Source of the DNA: JAPYWM01 sp964489015
Lineage (GTDB): Bacteria; Bacteroidota; Bacteroidia; SpSt-205
Direction: 5' to 3'
NCBI GenBank assembly: GCA_964489015.1
Contig: CAZAXD010000007.1
Span: forward strand, 1-64,000
DNA: 64,000 nt
The translations under genes were made by a program, and so were the position numbers. This document shows, piece by piece, positions 34,986 through 42,954 of the stretch; within the stretch, counting starts at the first letter, position 1; each line of letters begins with the position of its first letter. The notes under the pieces were generated by a model. That model was not told the origin of the DNA, ran no database searches, and worked only from the letters and a program-made list of their open reading frames with translations.

Positions 34986-35300
34986 ATGCAAGACGTTGCG
35001 CTTTTGCAAGAGGCCATTATCCGAGCTCTGCAAGAAGTACACGACCCCGAAATCCCCGTCAATATTTATGATTTAGGGCTTATCTATCATATCGAGGTAA
35101 ATCCGCAGGGACAGGTTAAAATCCTGATGACCCTTACCTCGGCCTTTTGTCCAGCCGCCCAGCACCTGCCCGACGAAGTCAAAACAAGGGTAGCCCAGAT
35201 CCCCGGCATCCGTGCGGTAGACGTCGAAGTGACCTTCGACCCACCATGGGATATGAGCCGTCTTAGTGAAAATGCCCGCATCCAGTTAGGTCTACTATAA
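34986..35300 (+). CDS. sufT: DUF59/MIP18-type Fe-S maturation factor (SufT-like)
   Basis: A 104-residue DUF59 protein. HDPEIPVNIYDLGLIYHIEV near residues 19-40 and the TSAFCPAAQHLPDEVK segment with the conserved cysteine are diagnostic. Such proteins help insert Fe-S clusters into target enzymes and are commonly the last gene of suf operons. It is three bases from sufU. Confidence 0.92.
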   Translation: MQDVALLQEAIIRALQEVHDPEIPVNIYDLGLIYHIEVNPQGQVKILMTLTSAFCPAAQHLPDEVKTRVAQIPGIRAVDVEVTFDPPWDMSRLSENARIQLGLL

Positions 35301-35315
35301 TATCCAAATAGCTCG

Positions 35316-35323
35316 TATCTTTG
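35316..35323 (+). promoter_or_regulatory. TAnnTTTG -7 element for the secreted acidic protein gene
   Basis: TATCTTTG ends 4 bases before a GTG start, in the 27-base gap after the suf operon. It suggests separate transcription of the next gene. Confidence 0.5.
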
Positions 35324-35327
35324 AAGG

Positions 35328-35945
35328 GTGCGGCTGTTATTTCTCGCCCTTTGCTGTACGCTTCTGCATGCACAGGCTAAGGCTGAGTGTATCGTTGTCA
35401 AGCTCAGGCGCGCAGCGGCCTTGACTGCTGATAACGCGTTACACCCCTCCTGGGAAGAAAAACGCGCAAAGATCCGCCTGCCTGTCGAAGACTGGGAAGA
35501 GACCTTCGTGGACGAAGAGGATGAGGCAGATAAGTCCATCTCCCAATGTTTCATCCCGCAGATCAAGATCATCACAGAACGCTATACCTTCGTTATTAGC
35601 CTGGCTTGTGAAAATTTTGTCACATATCAAAACAAAGCGCCGTTTGTCCCATCCGAAGTCCGAACCTTAAACCCCTTTGGCTTCTCGGATGAATTCCGCT
35701 ATTTTATAGAGAAGGCTGTTGAAAAACATCTAAAGATTCCACCCAAGCGTTTGTATGCCGAGTATGCGCTGGCTTACGTCCCCCCCCAGCCAGAAATCTC
35801 TTATGACGACCTAGACTTCCTGGTCAATCAGTCTCAAGAAATCTTAGAGAATCAGGAAGAGGAGGAGGAAGACGTTCTAGCACCTGAGGAGAGCCCTAAG
35901 GATTGGATGGATACCGAAGAAGGGCTAGAAGACGAAAACGATTAG
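35328..35945 (+). CDS. Secreted acidic protein of unknown function
   Basis: A 205-residue protein I do not recognise. It starts with GTG and a signal peptide (MRLLFLALCCTLLHAQAKA). The middle has an acidic stretch (DWEETFVDEEDEAD) and two further cysteines (near residues 88 and 107) that could pair in the periplasm. The segment FSDEFRYFIEKAVEKHLK is helical. The last 40 residues are very acidic (ILENQEEEEEDVLAPEESP and following), suggesting a disordered tail. The stop is 23 bases before the peroxiredoxin gene. Conserved spacing to its -7 element supports it as a real gene. Confidence 0.65.
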   Translation: MRLLFLALCCTLLHAQAKAECIVVKLRRAAALTADNALHPSWEEKRAKIRLPVEDWEETFVDEEDEADKSISQCFIPQIKIITERYTFVISLACENFVTYQNKAPFVPSEVRTLNPFGFSDEFRYFIEKAVEKHLKIPPKRLYAEYALAYVPPQPEISYDDLDFLVNQSQEILENQEEEEEDVLAPEESPKDWMDTEEGLEDEND

Positions 35946-35968
35946 ATCTTTATTAGAACTTTGCACCT

Positions 35969-36415
35969 ATGGCACTGGAGGTGGGTATGCTAGCCCCCGC
36001 CTTTGAAGGGGTTGATCAACATGGCAAGCTAGTCCGACTTGCTGACCTGCGCGGCAAAAAAGTTGTGCTTTACTTTTATCCCAAGGACGACACACCTGGC
36101 TGCACCAAGGAAGCCTGTAATCTACGGGACAACCACCAAGCCCTCCAAAATGCCGGTTATGTCGTCATCGGGGTAAGCGCCGATTCTATAGAGTCCCATC
36201 AAAAGTTTGCGCAGAAATACCAGCTCCCGTTCTCCCTCATAGCCGATCCTGATAAGAAAATCATTTCTGCTTATGAGGCCTGGGGTCAGAAAAAGATGTA
36301 CGGAAAAGTGTACGAAGGAACCTTGCGGATCACCTATGTAATCGATGAGGAAGGCAAAATAAGTCGGATCATCAGGCAGGTCAAGCCAGACAGCCATGCC
36401 AGCCAGATACTGTAA
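35969..36415 (+). CDS. bcp: Bcp/PrxQ-type thiol peroxiredoxin
   Basis: A 148-residue thiol peroxidase that reduces hydroperoxides in the cytosol. The peroxidatic cysteine is in DDTPGCTKEACNLRD, near residue 45. The second Cys of C-x4-C is the resolving one, so it is an atypical 2-Cys PrxQ. YFYPKDDTPGC and PFSLIADPDKKI are family marks. GAACTTTG 7 bases before the start differs by one base from the -7 consensus. Confidence 0.95.
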   Translation: MALEVGMLAPAFEGVDQHGKLVRLADLRGKKVVLYFYPKDDTPGCTKEACNLRDNHQALQNAGYVVIGVSADSIESHQKFAQKYQLPFSLIADPDKKIISAYEAWGQKKMYGKVYEGTLRITYVIDEEGKISRIIRQVKPDSHASQIL

Positions 36416-36577
36416 CCAGGATCGCAGGAGTCTCCCAAACCCTGCTTTGCAAACGCTCACGGGTAATCTGTGGTAGTGAACGGCTCAGTACATTCAAAAA
36501 CTTGCTCATCAATGCCCATAGGAAGTAACCCCATCAAACACCCATACCTCTACTGCCATCTTTTACACCCTGGCCCG
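36416..36577. other. Non-coding stretch before the glycosyltransferase remnant
   Basis: Together with the remnant that follows, this makes the only gap of more than 300 bases without an intact gene (36416-36969). I see no gene, tRNA, terminator or exact -7 element in these 162 bases. Confidence 0.6.
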
Positions 36578-36969
36578 ATGGTTCGGTGCTGGTGGGAGCT
36601 TGAGGGATTGATAAGTCTCTCGCTTTTTTTCGCCGCATTCAGCATAAGCCGGTGGCACCTACTGGGGCGCAGAATAGCCGCGATAATCGTATTACTCCTG
36701 GGCGGCTTTACAGTGCGTTTTGCAAGTGCGCACCGCCTTCCCTACCTTAATTACTGGGATGAGCGAATTCATGCTATAGTAGCTAAAAACATGATTTCTA
36801 GTTCCTTGCGACCCTGTTTGTGCAAAAGGCTGGCTCTTCCTTATGATTACAGGCATTGGGCAGCCAATGAGGTCTGGGTCCACAAAACAGCCACTCTCTC
36901 TGAGAACTTTTTCAAAACCTATCCTTGGGTCAAACGCATAAAAGCTCGTGGCTATATTTTAATCTACCT
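36578..36969 (+). pseudogene. Truncated GT39/GT-C glycosyltransferase remnant
   Basis: A reading frame from ATG 36578 has one membrane helix (SLSLFFAAFSISRWHLLG onward) and then RLPYLNYWDERIHAIVAKNM and LPYDYRHWAANEVWVHK. This is the first periplasmic loop of GT39-type transferases, where W-D-E-R holds the catalytic acid and an N-x-x-W-x-H-K motif follows. Just after HK (about 36886) the family sequence stops and is replaced by 28 unrelated residues running into the next gene. More than 350 residues expected of a full enzyme are absent, so it cannot be functional. The residues FFKTYPWVKRIKARGYILIYL could be the original C-terminus left by an internal in-frame deletion. Confidence 0.6.
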
Positions 36970-37671
36970 ATGGAGCCGACCATTGCTTTCATTGGCGCAG
37001 GTGGTGCGCATGATATACACATAGGAAATTCCGCTGCTATCCTAACATGGGAAGGCAAGCGATATCTCATCGACTGCGGCTTTACTGTTTATCCCCGGCT
37101 CGTCGCTAAAGAGCTTATTGAGACAATTGATGCGGTGCTCATTACCCATTTACACGATGATCACATCGGCAGTCTATCAGCCTTTCTTTTTCATCGGCAC
37201 TTTATCTCCCAAAAATCGCCCGTACCCGTACTTGTCCCCCCAGGTGAATTGAGTGCCAAGCTAAAGACCTATCTTGTCTACCTTATGGGCGAACCGCTTG
37301 AACGATTTGCTGAGCTGATGACCCCTGCAACTTATGCCGCCTCTCTAGAAGCCATCGACACTAGCTATCAGCACGCGCCTTACATGCCCAGCACTGCTTA
37401 CCTTTTCAAGAGTCCCGCACTCCATGTGCTATACAGCGGAGACATCGGTAAGCCGCTCGGCGTGCTAGCTGATCCTACCTGGCTCCAAAAGCATCCCAAT
37501 CTCTGGGTCTTTCATGATGTCAGCTTTGTGCAAACGCCTTCTCATACCTATTACAGAGACCTCATGCCCTATGTAGACAGATGCCACTTGTGGGGCTATC
37601 ACTGTGACCCAGCAAAAGCCCCTGCCGATAACATTATACCATTAGTACACGAGCGATTTCTTTTAGGCTAA
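36970..37671 (+). CDS. Metallo-beta-lactamase fold hydrolase (RNase Z-like)
   Basis: A 233-residue member of the MBL superfamily. The zinc motif HLHDDHIGS (H-x-H-x-D-H) is near residue 61. A later acidic ligand is in YSGDIGKP and a terminal histidine in GYHCDPAK. The N-terminus FIGAGGAHDIHIGNSAAIL resembles RNase Z and related phosphodiesterases, though the RNase Z flexible arm is not evident. I chose ATG 36970, where the fold begins. A longer frame from 36925 overlaps the glycosyltransferase remnant. Substrate unknown. Confidence 0.82.
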   Translation: MEPTIAFIGAGGAHDIHIGNSAAILTWEGKRYLIDCGFTVYPRLVAKELIETIDAVLITHLHDDHIGSLSAFLFHRHFISQKSPVPVLVPPGELSAKLKTYLVYLMGEPLERFAELMTPATYAASLEAIDTSYQHAPYMPSTAYLFKSPALHVLYSGDIGKPLGVLADPTWLQKHPNLWVFHDVSFVQTPSHTYYRDLMPYVDRCHLWGYHCDPAKAPADNIIPLVHERFLLG

Positions 37672-37874
37672 GGGTTCTTTTCGATCAGGCAGGTATTGAT
37701 TCCCAATAAATAATACAATCCACAGCGCCCTACTAAGCCGGAGAGAAAAACTAACCCACCAACAATGAGAAGCCACCAGACCTGATAGTACGCGCCAAGA
37801 GCAACCGCCACCACACCAAGCACAAGCCTTAGCCACTTGTCAAGGCCGCCTACATTTTTCGATAGCTGAGCCAT
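37668..37874 (-). CDS. DUF2892 small membrane protein
   Basis: A 68-residue protein with two membrane helices (about 15-32 and 35-52). The start MAQLSKNVGGLDKWLRLVLG and the C-terminal GRCGLYYLLGINTC with two cysteines match DUF2892, the transmembrane part found in YgaP-type rhodanese proteins and as stand-alone proteins. Function unknown. It overlaps the convergent MBL gene by 4 bases. Confidence 0.85.
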   Translation of the reverse strand: MAQLSKNVGGLDKWLRLVLGVVAVALGAYYQVWWLLIVGGLVFLSGLVGRCGLYYLLGINTCLIEKNP

Positions 37875-37911
37875 GTAAACCTAAACAAAATAAGGGCCAC
37901 AAAATGTCTAG

Positions 37912-39108
37912 CTAGGTCTTTGTGCGGTCTTGGCTTCGGCGCGCAAGCTCTTCGGCGATCCAGCGAAGCTCGCGTCCACTTTGGTCAGAGAGACTTGAAT
38001 TTTCTTCGGCCCGGCGCGCTAAATAGGGGAAAGCCTGCTGAATCGGCCCAAAAGGCAAGTACTTCATCACCCGAAAGCCCGCTCTCGCTAACCCAAAAGA
38101 TAAAGGATCAGCCATGCCGTACAACTGCGAGAATGAAAGATGGGGATGAGCCCGGTCCTTTTTATGGAGGATCATGAATTGGGCGGCTTTCATGCAGCTA
38201 GTGCGGTTATGAGTGGCTACACACAAGCCGACGGTTTCGAGAGCCTCCAAACATAAAAATAACCCCTGATCATACGCCATATCCGTGCTTGCCTTATCGG
38301 GGTGGATAGGATCTGATAGGCCTAAGGCCTGCGCGCGCCGGCGCTCTTTTTCAACATAGGCTCCCCGAACCAGCTTGATACCAGGTATGTAGCCCCGCGC
38401 CCGCTTGAGAAGCTCTTCTAGATAGGCTAGCCTATCTCGACGATACATCTGCACCGTCATGTACAGAATAGGGCCTTGCTGATTGTAAGTCGCCATAAGG
38501 GACTCTATCAGCTCATCGATAGCTGGCTGAAGCCAGCTTTCCTCTGCGTCGATCATGAGGACCACGCGTTTCTCATGAGCAAGCTTGGCTAAGGCTTGTA
38601 CCCACGCAAAAGCTCGCTCATAGGCAGAAAGAAGGCTTTTAGATAAACTCCCCTGACTTTTCTGCTCCCACACAAGCGGCGCTGCTAAAGCCGTGAGCTT
38701 GATAGCGACGGCCGGCAAACTTTCCCGATTAGCACCGGCAAATTCTATCATGTGCCGATACACCTCGTATGTGCGCTGCTGGTCCGCCGGCTGGACAGAA
38801 GACTCCACAGCATAATCTAAAAGCACTTGTAAACCGTGCTGATGAAGCTTTTGCGCTGCCGAAAGGGCCTCTTCCAGCGTCTCTCCGCCTAAGAAAAGAC
38901 GGCCTAAGGTCCGGCGCAAGAGCCCCTCCACCGGTAGACCTAGACGCAGCGTTGTCTCTCCTAAGGTATTCGCCACCCGAACGCCTGCGCCCCATCGCAA
39001 AAGCCGAAATAACCAGTAGGCCCATCTTAAGTCAGCCGTGGAACGATAAGCATACCCCCATTCCGTACGATCCAGGTCAATCCCCGTAGAAACGTGTAAG
39101 ATGCTCAT
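37912..39108 (-). CDS. Proline dehydrogenase
   Basis: FAD-dependent enzyme of 398 residues oxidising proline to pyrroline-5-carboxylate, feeding electrons to the membrane quinone pool. A (beta/alpha)8 PRODH domain. KLVRGAYVEKERRRA, THNRTSCM, and the C-terminal GFRVMKYLPFGPIQQAFPYLARRAEENSS (with the conserved R-R that binds the proline carboxylate) are diagnostic. It is a single-function enzyme without the P5C dehydrogenase of PutA. The start overlaps the valS stop by 4 bases, an odd operon partner. Confidence 0.93.
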   Translation of the reverse strand: MSILHVSTGIDLDRTEWGYAYRSTADLRWAYWLFRLLRWGAGVRVANTLGETTLRLGLPVEGLLRRTLGRLFLGGETLEEALSAAQKLHQHGLQVLLDYAVESSVQPADQQRTYEVYRHMIEFAGANRESLPAVAIKLTALAAPLVWEQKSQGSLSKSLLSAYERAFAWVQALAKLAHEKRVVLMIDAEESWLQPAIDELIESLMATYNQQGPILYMTVQMYRRDRLAYLEELLKRARGYIPGIKLVRGAYVEKERRRAQALGLSDPIHPDKASTDMAYDQGLFLCLEALETVGLCVATHNRTSCMKAAQFMILHKKDRAHPHLSFSQLYGMADPLSFGLARAGFRVMKYLPFGPIQQAFPYLARRAEENSSLSDQSGRELRWIAEELARRSQDRTKT

Positions 39109-41717
39109 AGACTCCGCAAAGCCGATAGCTGTTCCTCTAACAGCCGCACCCGATCCTGCGTGTCCTGGTATTTTTTCTCTTCTCGGCTGATGACCTCTGG
39201 CGCAGCTTTTGCCCGAAAATGGGGGTTCTGGAGTTTGGTTTCAATTTGGGATAGAAACTGCTTGGCGTGCACAAGCTCTTTTTCTAGCTTGCTGCGTAGC
39301 TCTTGCCAGAGGACTGTATCACTATGCATCTTGATAAGGTACAAGTCAGGCCCTTGCAGGAAACGCAAGGCCGGCACGGTCGACGCCTTAGCGGCTATCT
39401 GCCAACTAGTAACCGGCAGAAAGTGGGAGGCCCAACGGCAAGCCTCTTCTGCCCACTCAGGTCGCTTAGTGACCACTTCGATCGCTAACGCTTTTAGGGC
39501 GGGAAAATGCTGCATAAAGCCCCTTAGCCGAGAGACCACCGCTAAAGCATAATCTACCCGCTCTAGTAAAAGGCGCTCCTCCTTAGAGAGGGGGCGCGGA
39601 GCCGACACAGGCTGATGCGATAAGGTCTCCTTTGGGGAACGCTGCGTCACTTCATGCCACAGCGCCTCCGTGATAAAAGGCATAAAGGGATGTAATAGCT
39701 GAAGCAGTCGAAGAGCTTGGGCTTCCACCTTGGCCTGCAAGGTAGTTGGCGGACCTGGCTTAAGCGCTTCTAAATAGGTATTGCAAAAGACTTCCCAACC
39801 CCCCCTATACAGGGCATGCATCGCCTCGTAAAATCGATATGCTTCTACGAGATGCTCGACTTCTGCTGATAAAGCTTCTAAGTAGATCTCAAACCACTCA
39901 TAAGCAGCCTTTTGAAAGGGCGTAGGCTCCTCATTCGTGGCTCTCTCCCGCCATAGGCTCAGTAGGCGGAAACTATTCCAGAGCTTATTACAGAAGTTTT
40001 GCCCCTGCTCACATAAGGCCTCGTCAAAAAGGAGGTCGTTCCCAGCTGGAGCGCTCATGATGATACCCATACGCACCGCATCCGCGCCGTAACGGGCAAT
40101 CAGGTCTAACGGATCAGGCGAATTGCCAAGAGACTTACTCATTTTTCGGCGCAGCTTATCGCGAACGATGCCATGAAGGTACACCACGCTAAAAGGCTTC
40201 TGTCCAGCGAAGTAATACCCTGCCATGATCATGCGAGCCACCCAGAAAAACAGGATCTCTGGCGCAGTCACGAGCACCTGCGTAGGGTAGTAATAGCGAA
40301 AATCGGGATTGTCATGCGCCTCAAAGTAGTCAAACACAGTAAGCGGCCAGAGCCAGGAGGAAAACCAGGTATCTAATACATCAGGGTCCTGCTGCAGCGT
40401 AGAAGGCTCATAGCCCGCCGCAAGGGCTTGCTGAGAAGCCTCCTCCAGCGTCTCAGCCACAAAGACCCGTCCATCTGGTGCATACCAGGCCGGCACCCGG
40501 TGCCCCCACCACAGCTGACGGGAGATGCACCAGTCCTTCACATTTTCTAGCCAGTGCCGATACGTAGCGAGAAAGCGATCGGGCACGATACGGATCTCGC
40601 CGGCGTCTACCGCCCGTAGCGCTAAATCCGCCAGGGGCTTCATGCGGACGAACCACTGCTCCGAAAGACGCGGCTCGACGACAGCGTCCGTCCGCTCCGA
40701 GTGGCCTACCTGGTGCTCATAGGGCTCCTCCTTCTCGAGCAGACCCGCTGTTCGAAGATCAGCCACGATCTGGGCGCGAGCTTCCTCTCGGAAGAGCCCG
40801 GCATATTTGCCCGCTAAAGTATTGAGCTTCCCGTCAGGGGTCAGGATGTCGAGGACCTCTAGCTGATGCCGCAGACCAATCTCATAGTCTTTGGGATCAT
40901 GAGCCGGGGTGACCTTGAGGCAGCCGGTACCGAAGCTCGGCTCTACGACCGAATCAGCTATCACAGGCACCCACCGGTTCGTAAGCGGGACCCGGACGCG
41001 CTGACCAATCCACGCCTGATACCGCTCATCCGCTGGGTGAACGGCCACTGCGGTATCCGCTAAGATGGTTTCAGGACGCACCGTCGCCACAACTAGCGCT
41101 TCTCCGGCTTCGTTGTAATAGCGGACATAATACAGCGTTGATTGATGCGTTTTGTAAAGGACCTCTTCATCAGAGAGGGCCGTTTGGGCGAGAGGATCCC
41201 AGTGGATCATGCGCTGGCCTCGGTAGATGAGGCCAGCTCGGTAAAGCTGGACAAAGGCCCTAAGGACCGCCCGATACAAGGGCGGATCCAGCGTGAAGCG
41301 ATACCGGTCCCAATCAGCGCTAACGCCCAGGTGCTTGAGCTGCTGCACGATGATGCCGCCGTGCTTATGCGTCCAGGCCCAGGCCTCCTCTAGAAAGCGC
41401 TCACGCCCAAGCTGCTCTTTGGAGAGATTTTTTTGCTGGAGAGCCGCAACGACCTTGGCTTCTGTAGCGATCGAAGCGTGATCCGTACCAGGTACCCAGC
41501 ATACGTTGCGGCCGCGCATGCGATAATGCCGGGCTAGAATATCCTGTAAGGTATTATTGAGCACATGGCCCATATGCAAGACGCCGGTCACATTCGGAGG
41601 CGGCATAAGGATCGCATAACCAGGACGATCATCAGGGTTGCTGCGAAAAGGCTTGTGGCTTTCCCATAGGGCTCGCCAGTACTCTTCAAGGCTTTGGGGC
41701 TGGTAAACCTTATCCAT
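39105..41717 (-). CDS. valS: Valyl-tRNA synthetase
   Basis: Class I synthetase of 870 residues that charges tRNA-Val. The HIGH-type motif is in PPPNVTGVLHMGHVLN, the editing domain lies around 190-340, and KMSKS is in RRKMSKSLGNSPDP. The anticodon-binding domain and the C-terminal coiled coil (LRSKLEKELVHAKQFLSQIE and after) are intact. ATG 41717 is chosen. A frame starting at 41744 contains the -7 element and cannot be the start. Confidence 0.96.
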   Translation of the reverse strand: MDKVYQPQSLEEYWRALWESHKPFRSNPDDRPGYAILMPPPNVTGVLHMGHVLNNTLQDILARHYRMRGRNVCWVPGTDHASIATEAKVVAALQQKNLSKEQLGRERFLEEAWAWTHKHGGIIVQQLKHLGVSADWDRYRFTLDPPLYRAVLRAFVQLYRAGLIYRGQRMIHWDPLAQTALSDEEVLYKTHQSTLYYVRYYNEAGEALVVATVRPETILADTAVAVHPADERYQAWIGQRVRVPLTNRWVPVIADSVVEPSFGTGCLKVTPAHDPKDYEIGLRHQLEVLDILTPDGKLNTLAGKYAGLFREEARAQIVADLRTAGLLEKEEPYEHQVGHSERTDAVVEPRLSEQWFVRMKPLADLALRAVDAGEIRIVPDRFLATYRHWLENVKDWCISRQLWWGHRVPAWYAPDGRVFVAETLEEASQQALAAGYEPSTLQQDPDVLDTWFSSWLWPLTVFDYFEAHDNPDFRYYYPTQVLVTAPEILFFWVARMIMAGYYFAGQKPFSVVYLHGIVRDKLRRKMSKSLGNSPDPLDLIARYGADAVRMGIIMSAPAGNDLLFDEALCEQGQNFCNKLWNSFRLLSLWRERATNEEPTPFQKAAYEWFEIYLEALSAEVEHLVEAYRFYEAMHALYRGGWEVFCNTYLEALKPGPPTTLQAKVEAQALRLLQLLHPFMPFITEALWHEVTQRSPKETLSHQPVSAPRPLSKEERLLLERVDYALAVVSRLRGFMQHFPALKALAIEVVTKRPEWAEEACRWASHFLPVTSWQIAAKASTVPALRFLQGPDLYLIKMHSDTVLWQELRSKLEKELVHAKQFLSQIETKLQNPHFRAKAAPEVISREEKKYQDTQDRVRLLEEQLSALRSL

Positions 41718-41722
41718 GTGGG

Positions 41723-41730
41723 CAAAGTTA
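41723..41730 (-). promoter_or_regulatory. TAnnTTTG -7 element for valS
   Basis: TAACTTTG ends 5 bases before the valS ATG, within the 48-base gap after tsaD. Confidence 0.55.
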
Positions 41731-41765
41731 GAAGCTAGACCCATGCTCTACCCCCACCTGGCTAG

Positions 41766-42740
41766 CTATCCCATTCTTGCATAAGGAGCCGATAGAATCG
41801 GCGTGTAAAGGCCATTAAGGTACTTATGCCACCCGGCAACGGCTATCATAGCCGCATTATCCATGGTATAAGCTAAAGGCGCAAGGTAGGCTTGAATCCC
41901 CTGCACAGCGGCCCGCTCAGCTAGCAGCCGGCGCAGTTCTCGGTTGGCCGAGACGCCGCCTACGATAGCCACTCGCTCAAGGCCTCTCGCTTGCGCTAGG
42001 CTTAGGAGCTTATCCAGGAGATAATCAAAAACGCGAGCCTGCCAGGCAGCTGCTAAATCAGCTAGGCTTAAGTCAGGATGCTGGGCGCGAGCCTGTAAAA
42101 AAGCGGTCTTGAGCCCGCTAAAGCTAAAGTCCCATTCTCTCGCTGTTCGCGGGGTAGGAAAGGCATAGACAGTAGGGTCCCCGCCCCGAGCGAGCCGCTC
42201 TATCTCGGGACCACCCGGATAAGGCAGCCCCAACCAGGCAGCTATTTTATCAAAGGCCTCACCCACCGCATCATCCTGCGTACGACCTATCAGTTCATAG
42301 CTTAGTGGTGAGGTAACGATATACAGGTGCGTGTGGCCCCCCGTCGCCACTAAGCACGCAAATGGATACGGGGGAGGCGTCTCTGCTAGAGCAAGGGAAG
42401 CGATATGCGCTTCTAGGTGATTGACACCGATGAGGGGTAAGGCCATGCTCGCTGCCAAGGCTTTGGCAAACGTAAAGCCGACTATCAGAGACCCTAAAAG
42501 CCCCGGCCCTTCGGCCACAGCGATGGCTGTAAGGTCGCGCCAGGCACAGCCAGCTTGTTGTAAAAGAGTCATCACAGCCAAAGGCAAACGCACTTCGTGC
42601 TCGCGTGAGGCCCATTCTGGAATGACACCCCCGAACTGCGCATGAACCGCCTGACGATAGATTAAATCCAAAACGAGGCGCTCGCCATTCCAGAGGGCTA
42701 CGCCTGTATCATCGCAGGAGGTTTCGATCGCTAGGATCAC
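41766..42740 (-). CDS. tsaD: tRNA threonylcarbamoyladenosine biosynthesis protein TsaD
   Basis: A 324-residue ASKHA-fold protein that transfers threonylcarbamoyl to A37 of ANN-decoding tRNAs, acting with TsaB and TsaE. The start ILAIETSCDDTGVAL, the metal motif GVNHLEAHIASL, ATGGHTHLY and the C-terminal VGGVSANRELRRLL are all present. It starts with GTG directly after the rpsU stop, so it is read from the rpsU transcript. Confidence 0.96.
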   Translation of the reverse strand: MILAIETSCDDTGVALWNGERLVLDLIYRQAVHAQFGGVIPEWASREHEVRLPLAVMTLLQQAGCAWRDLTAIAVAEGPGLLGSLIVGFTFAKALAASMALPLIGVNHLEAHIASLALAETPPPYPFACLVATGGHTHLYIVTSPLSYELIGRTQDDAVGEAFDKIAAWLGLPYPGGPEIERLARGGDPTVYAFPTPRTAREWDFSFSGLKTAFLQARAQHPDLSLADLAAAWQARVFDYLLDKLLSLAQARGLERVAIVGGVSANRELRRLLAERAAVQGIQAYLAPLAYTMDNAAMIAVAGWHKYLNGLYTPILSAPYARMG

Positions 42741-42935
42741 CTAGTCCTGCATCTGCTGGAGCAGACGCTGCCGATACGCAGCTCGTTTGATTTGCTCACG
42801 CTTCTGGACAGATTTCGGAATGAAGTGCATGCGACTCCGCACCTCCCGAGCAATGCCAAGCCGATCAAACTTACGCTTGTACCGGCGAAGCATCTTCTCC
42901 AAGTTTTCGCCTTCCTGCTGTTCTATGACAATCAT
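42741..42935 (-). CDS. rpsU: 30S ribosomal protein S21
   Basis: A 64-residue basic protein of the 30S platform near the anti-Shine-Dalgarno end of 16S rRNA. The start IVIEQQEGENLEKMLRRYKRKFDRLGI is the Bacteroidota form of S21. ATG 42935 is chosen; the reading from 42944 begins at the TTG of the promoter element. In a lineage with few Shine-Dalgarno sites and, apparently, leaderless mRNAs, S21 is of interest because in Bacteroidota it helps hide the anti-SD sequence. Confidence 0.95.
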   Translation of the reverse strand: MIVIEQQEGENLEKMLRRYKRKFDRLGIAREVRSRMHFIPKSVQKREQIKRAAYRQRLLQQMQD

Positions 42936-42941
42936 GGGGGG

Positions 42942-42949
42942 CAAAGATA
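42942..42949 (-). promoter_or_regulatory. TAnnTTTG -7 element for rpsU-tsaD
   Basis: TATCTTTG ends 6 bases before the rpsU ATG, in the gap after the thiolase gene. A TTG on the minus strand (CAA at 42973-42975) 23 bases upstream may be the -33 box. Confidence 0.6.
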
Positions 42950-42954
42950 CGACT

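Noticed and set aside
35087..35575. Antisense frame of 162 codons across the DUF59 gene and the secreted protein gene
   Set aside because: Ser/Arg-rich shadow of two real genes; no start signal.
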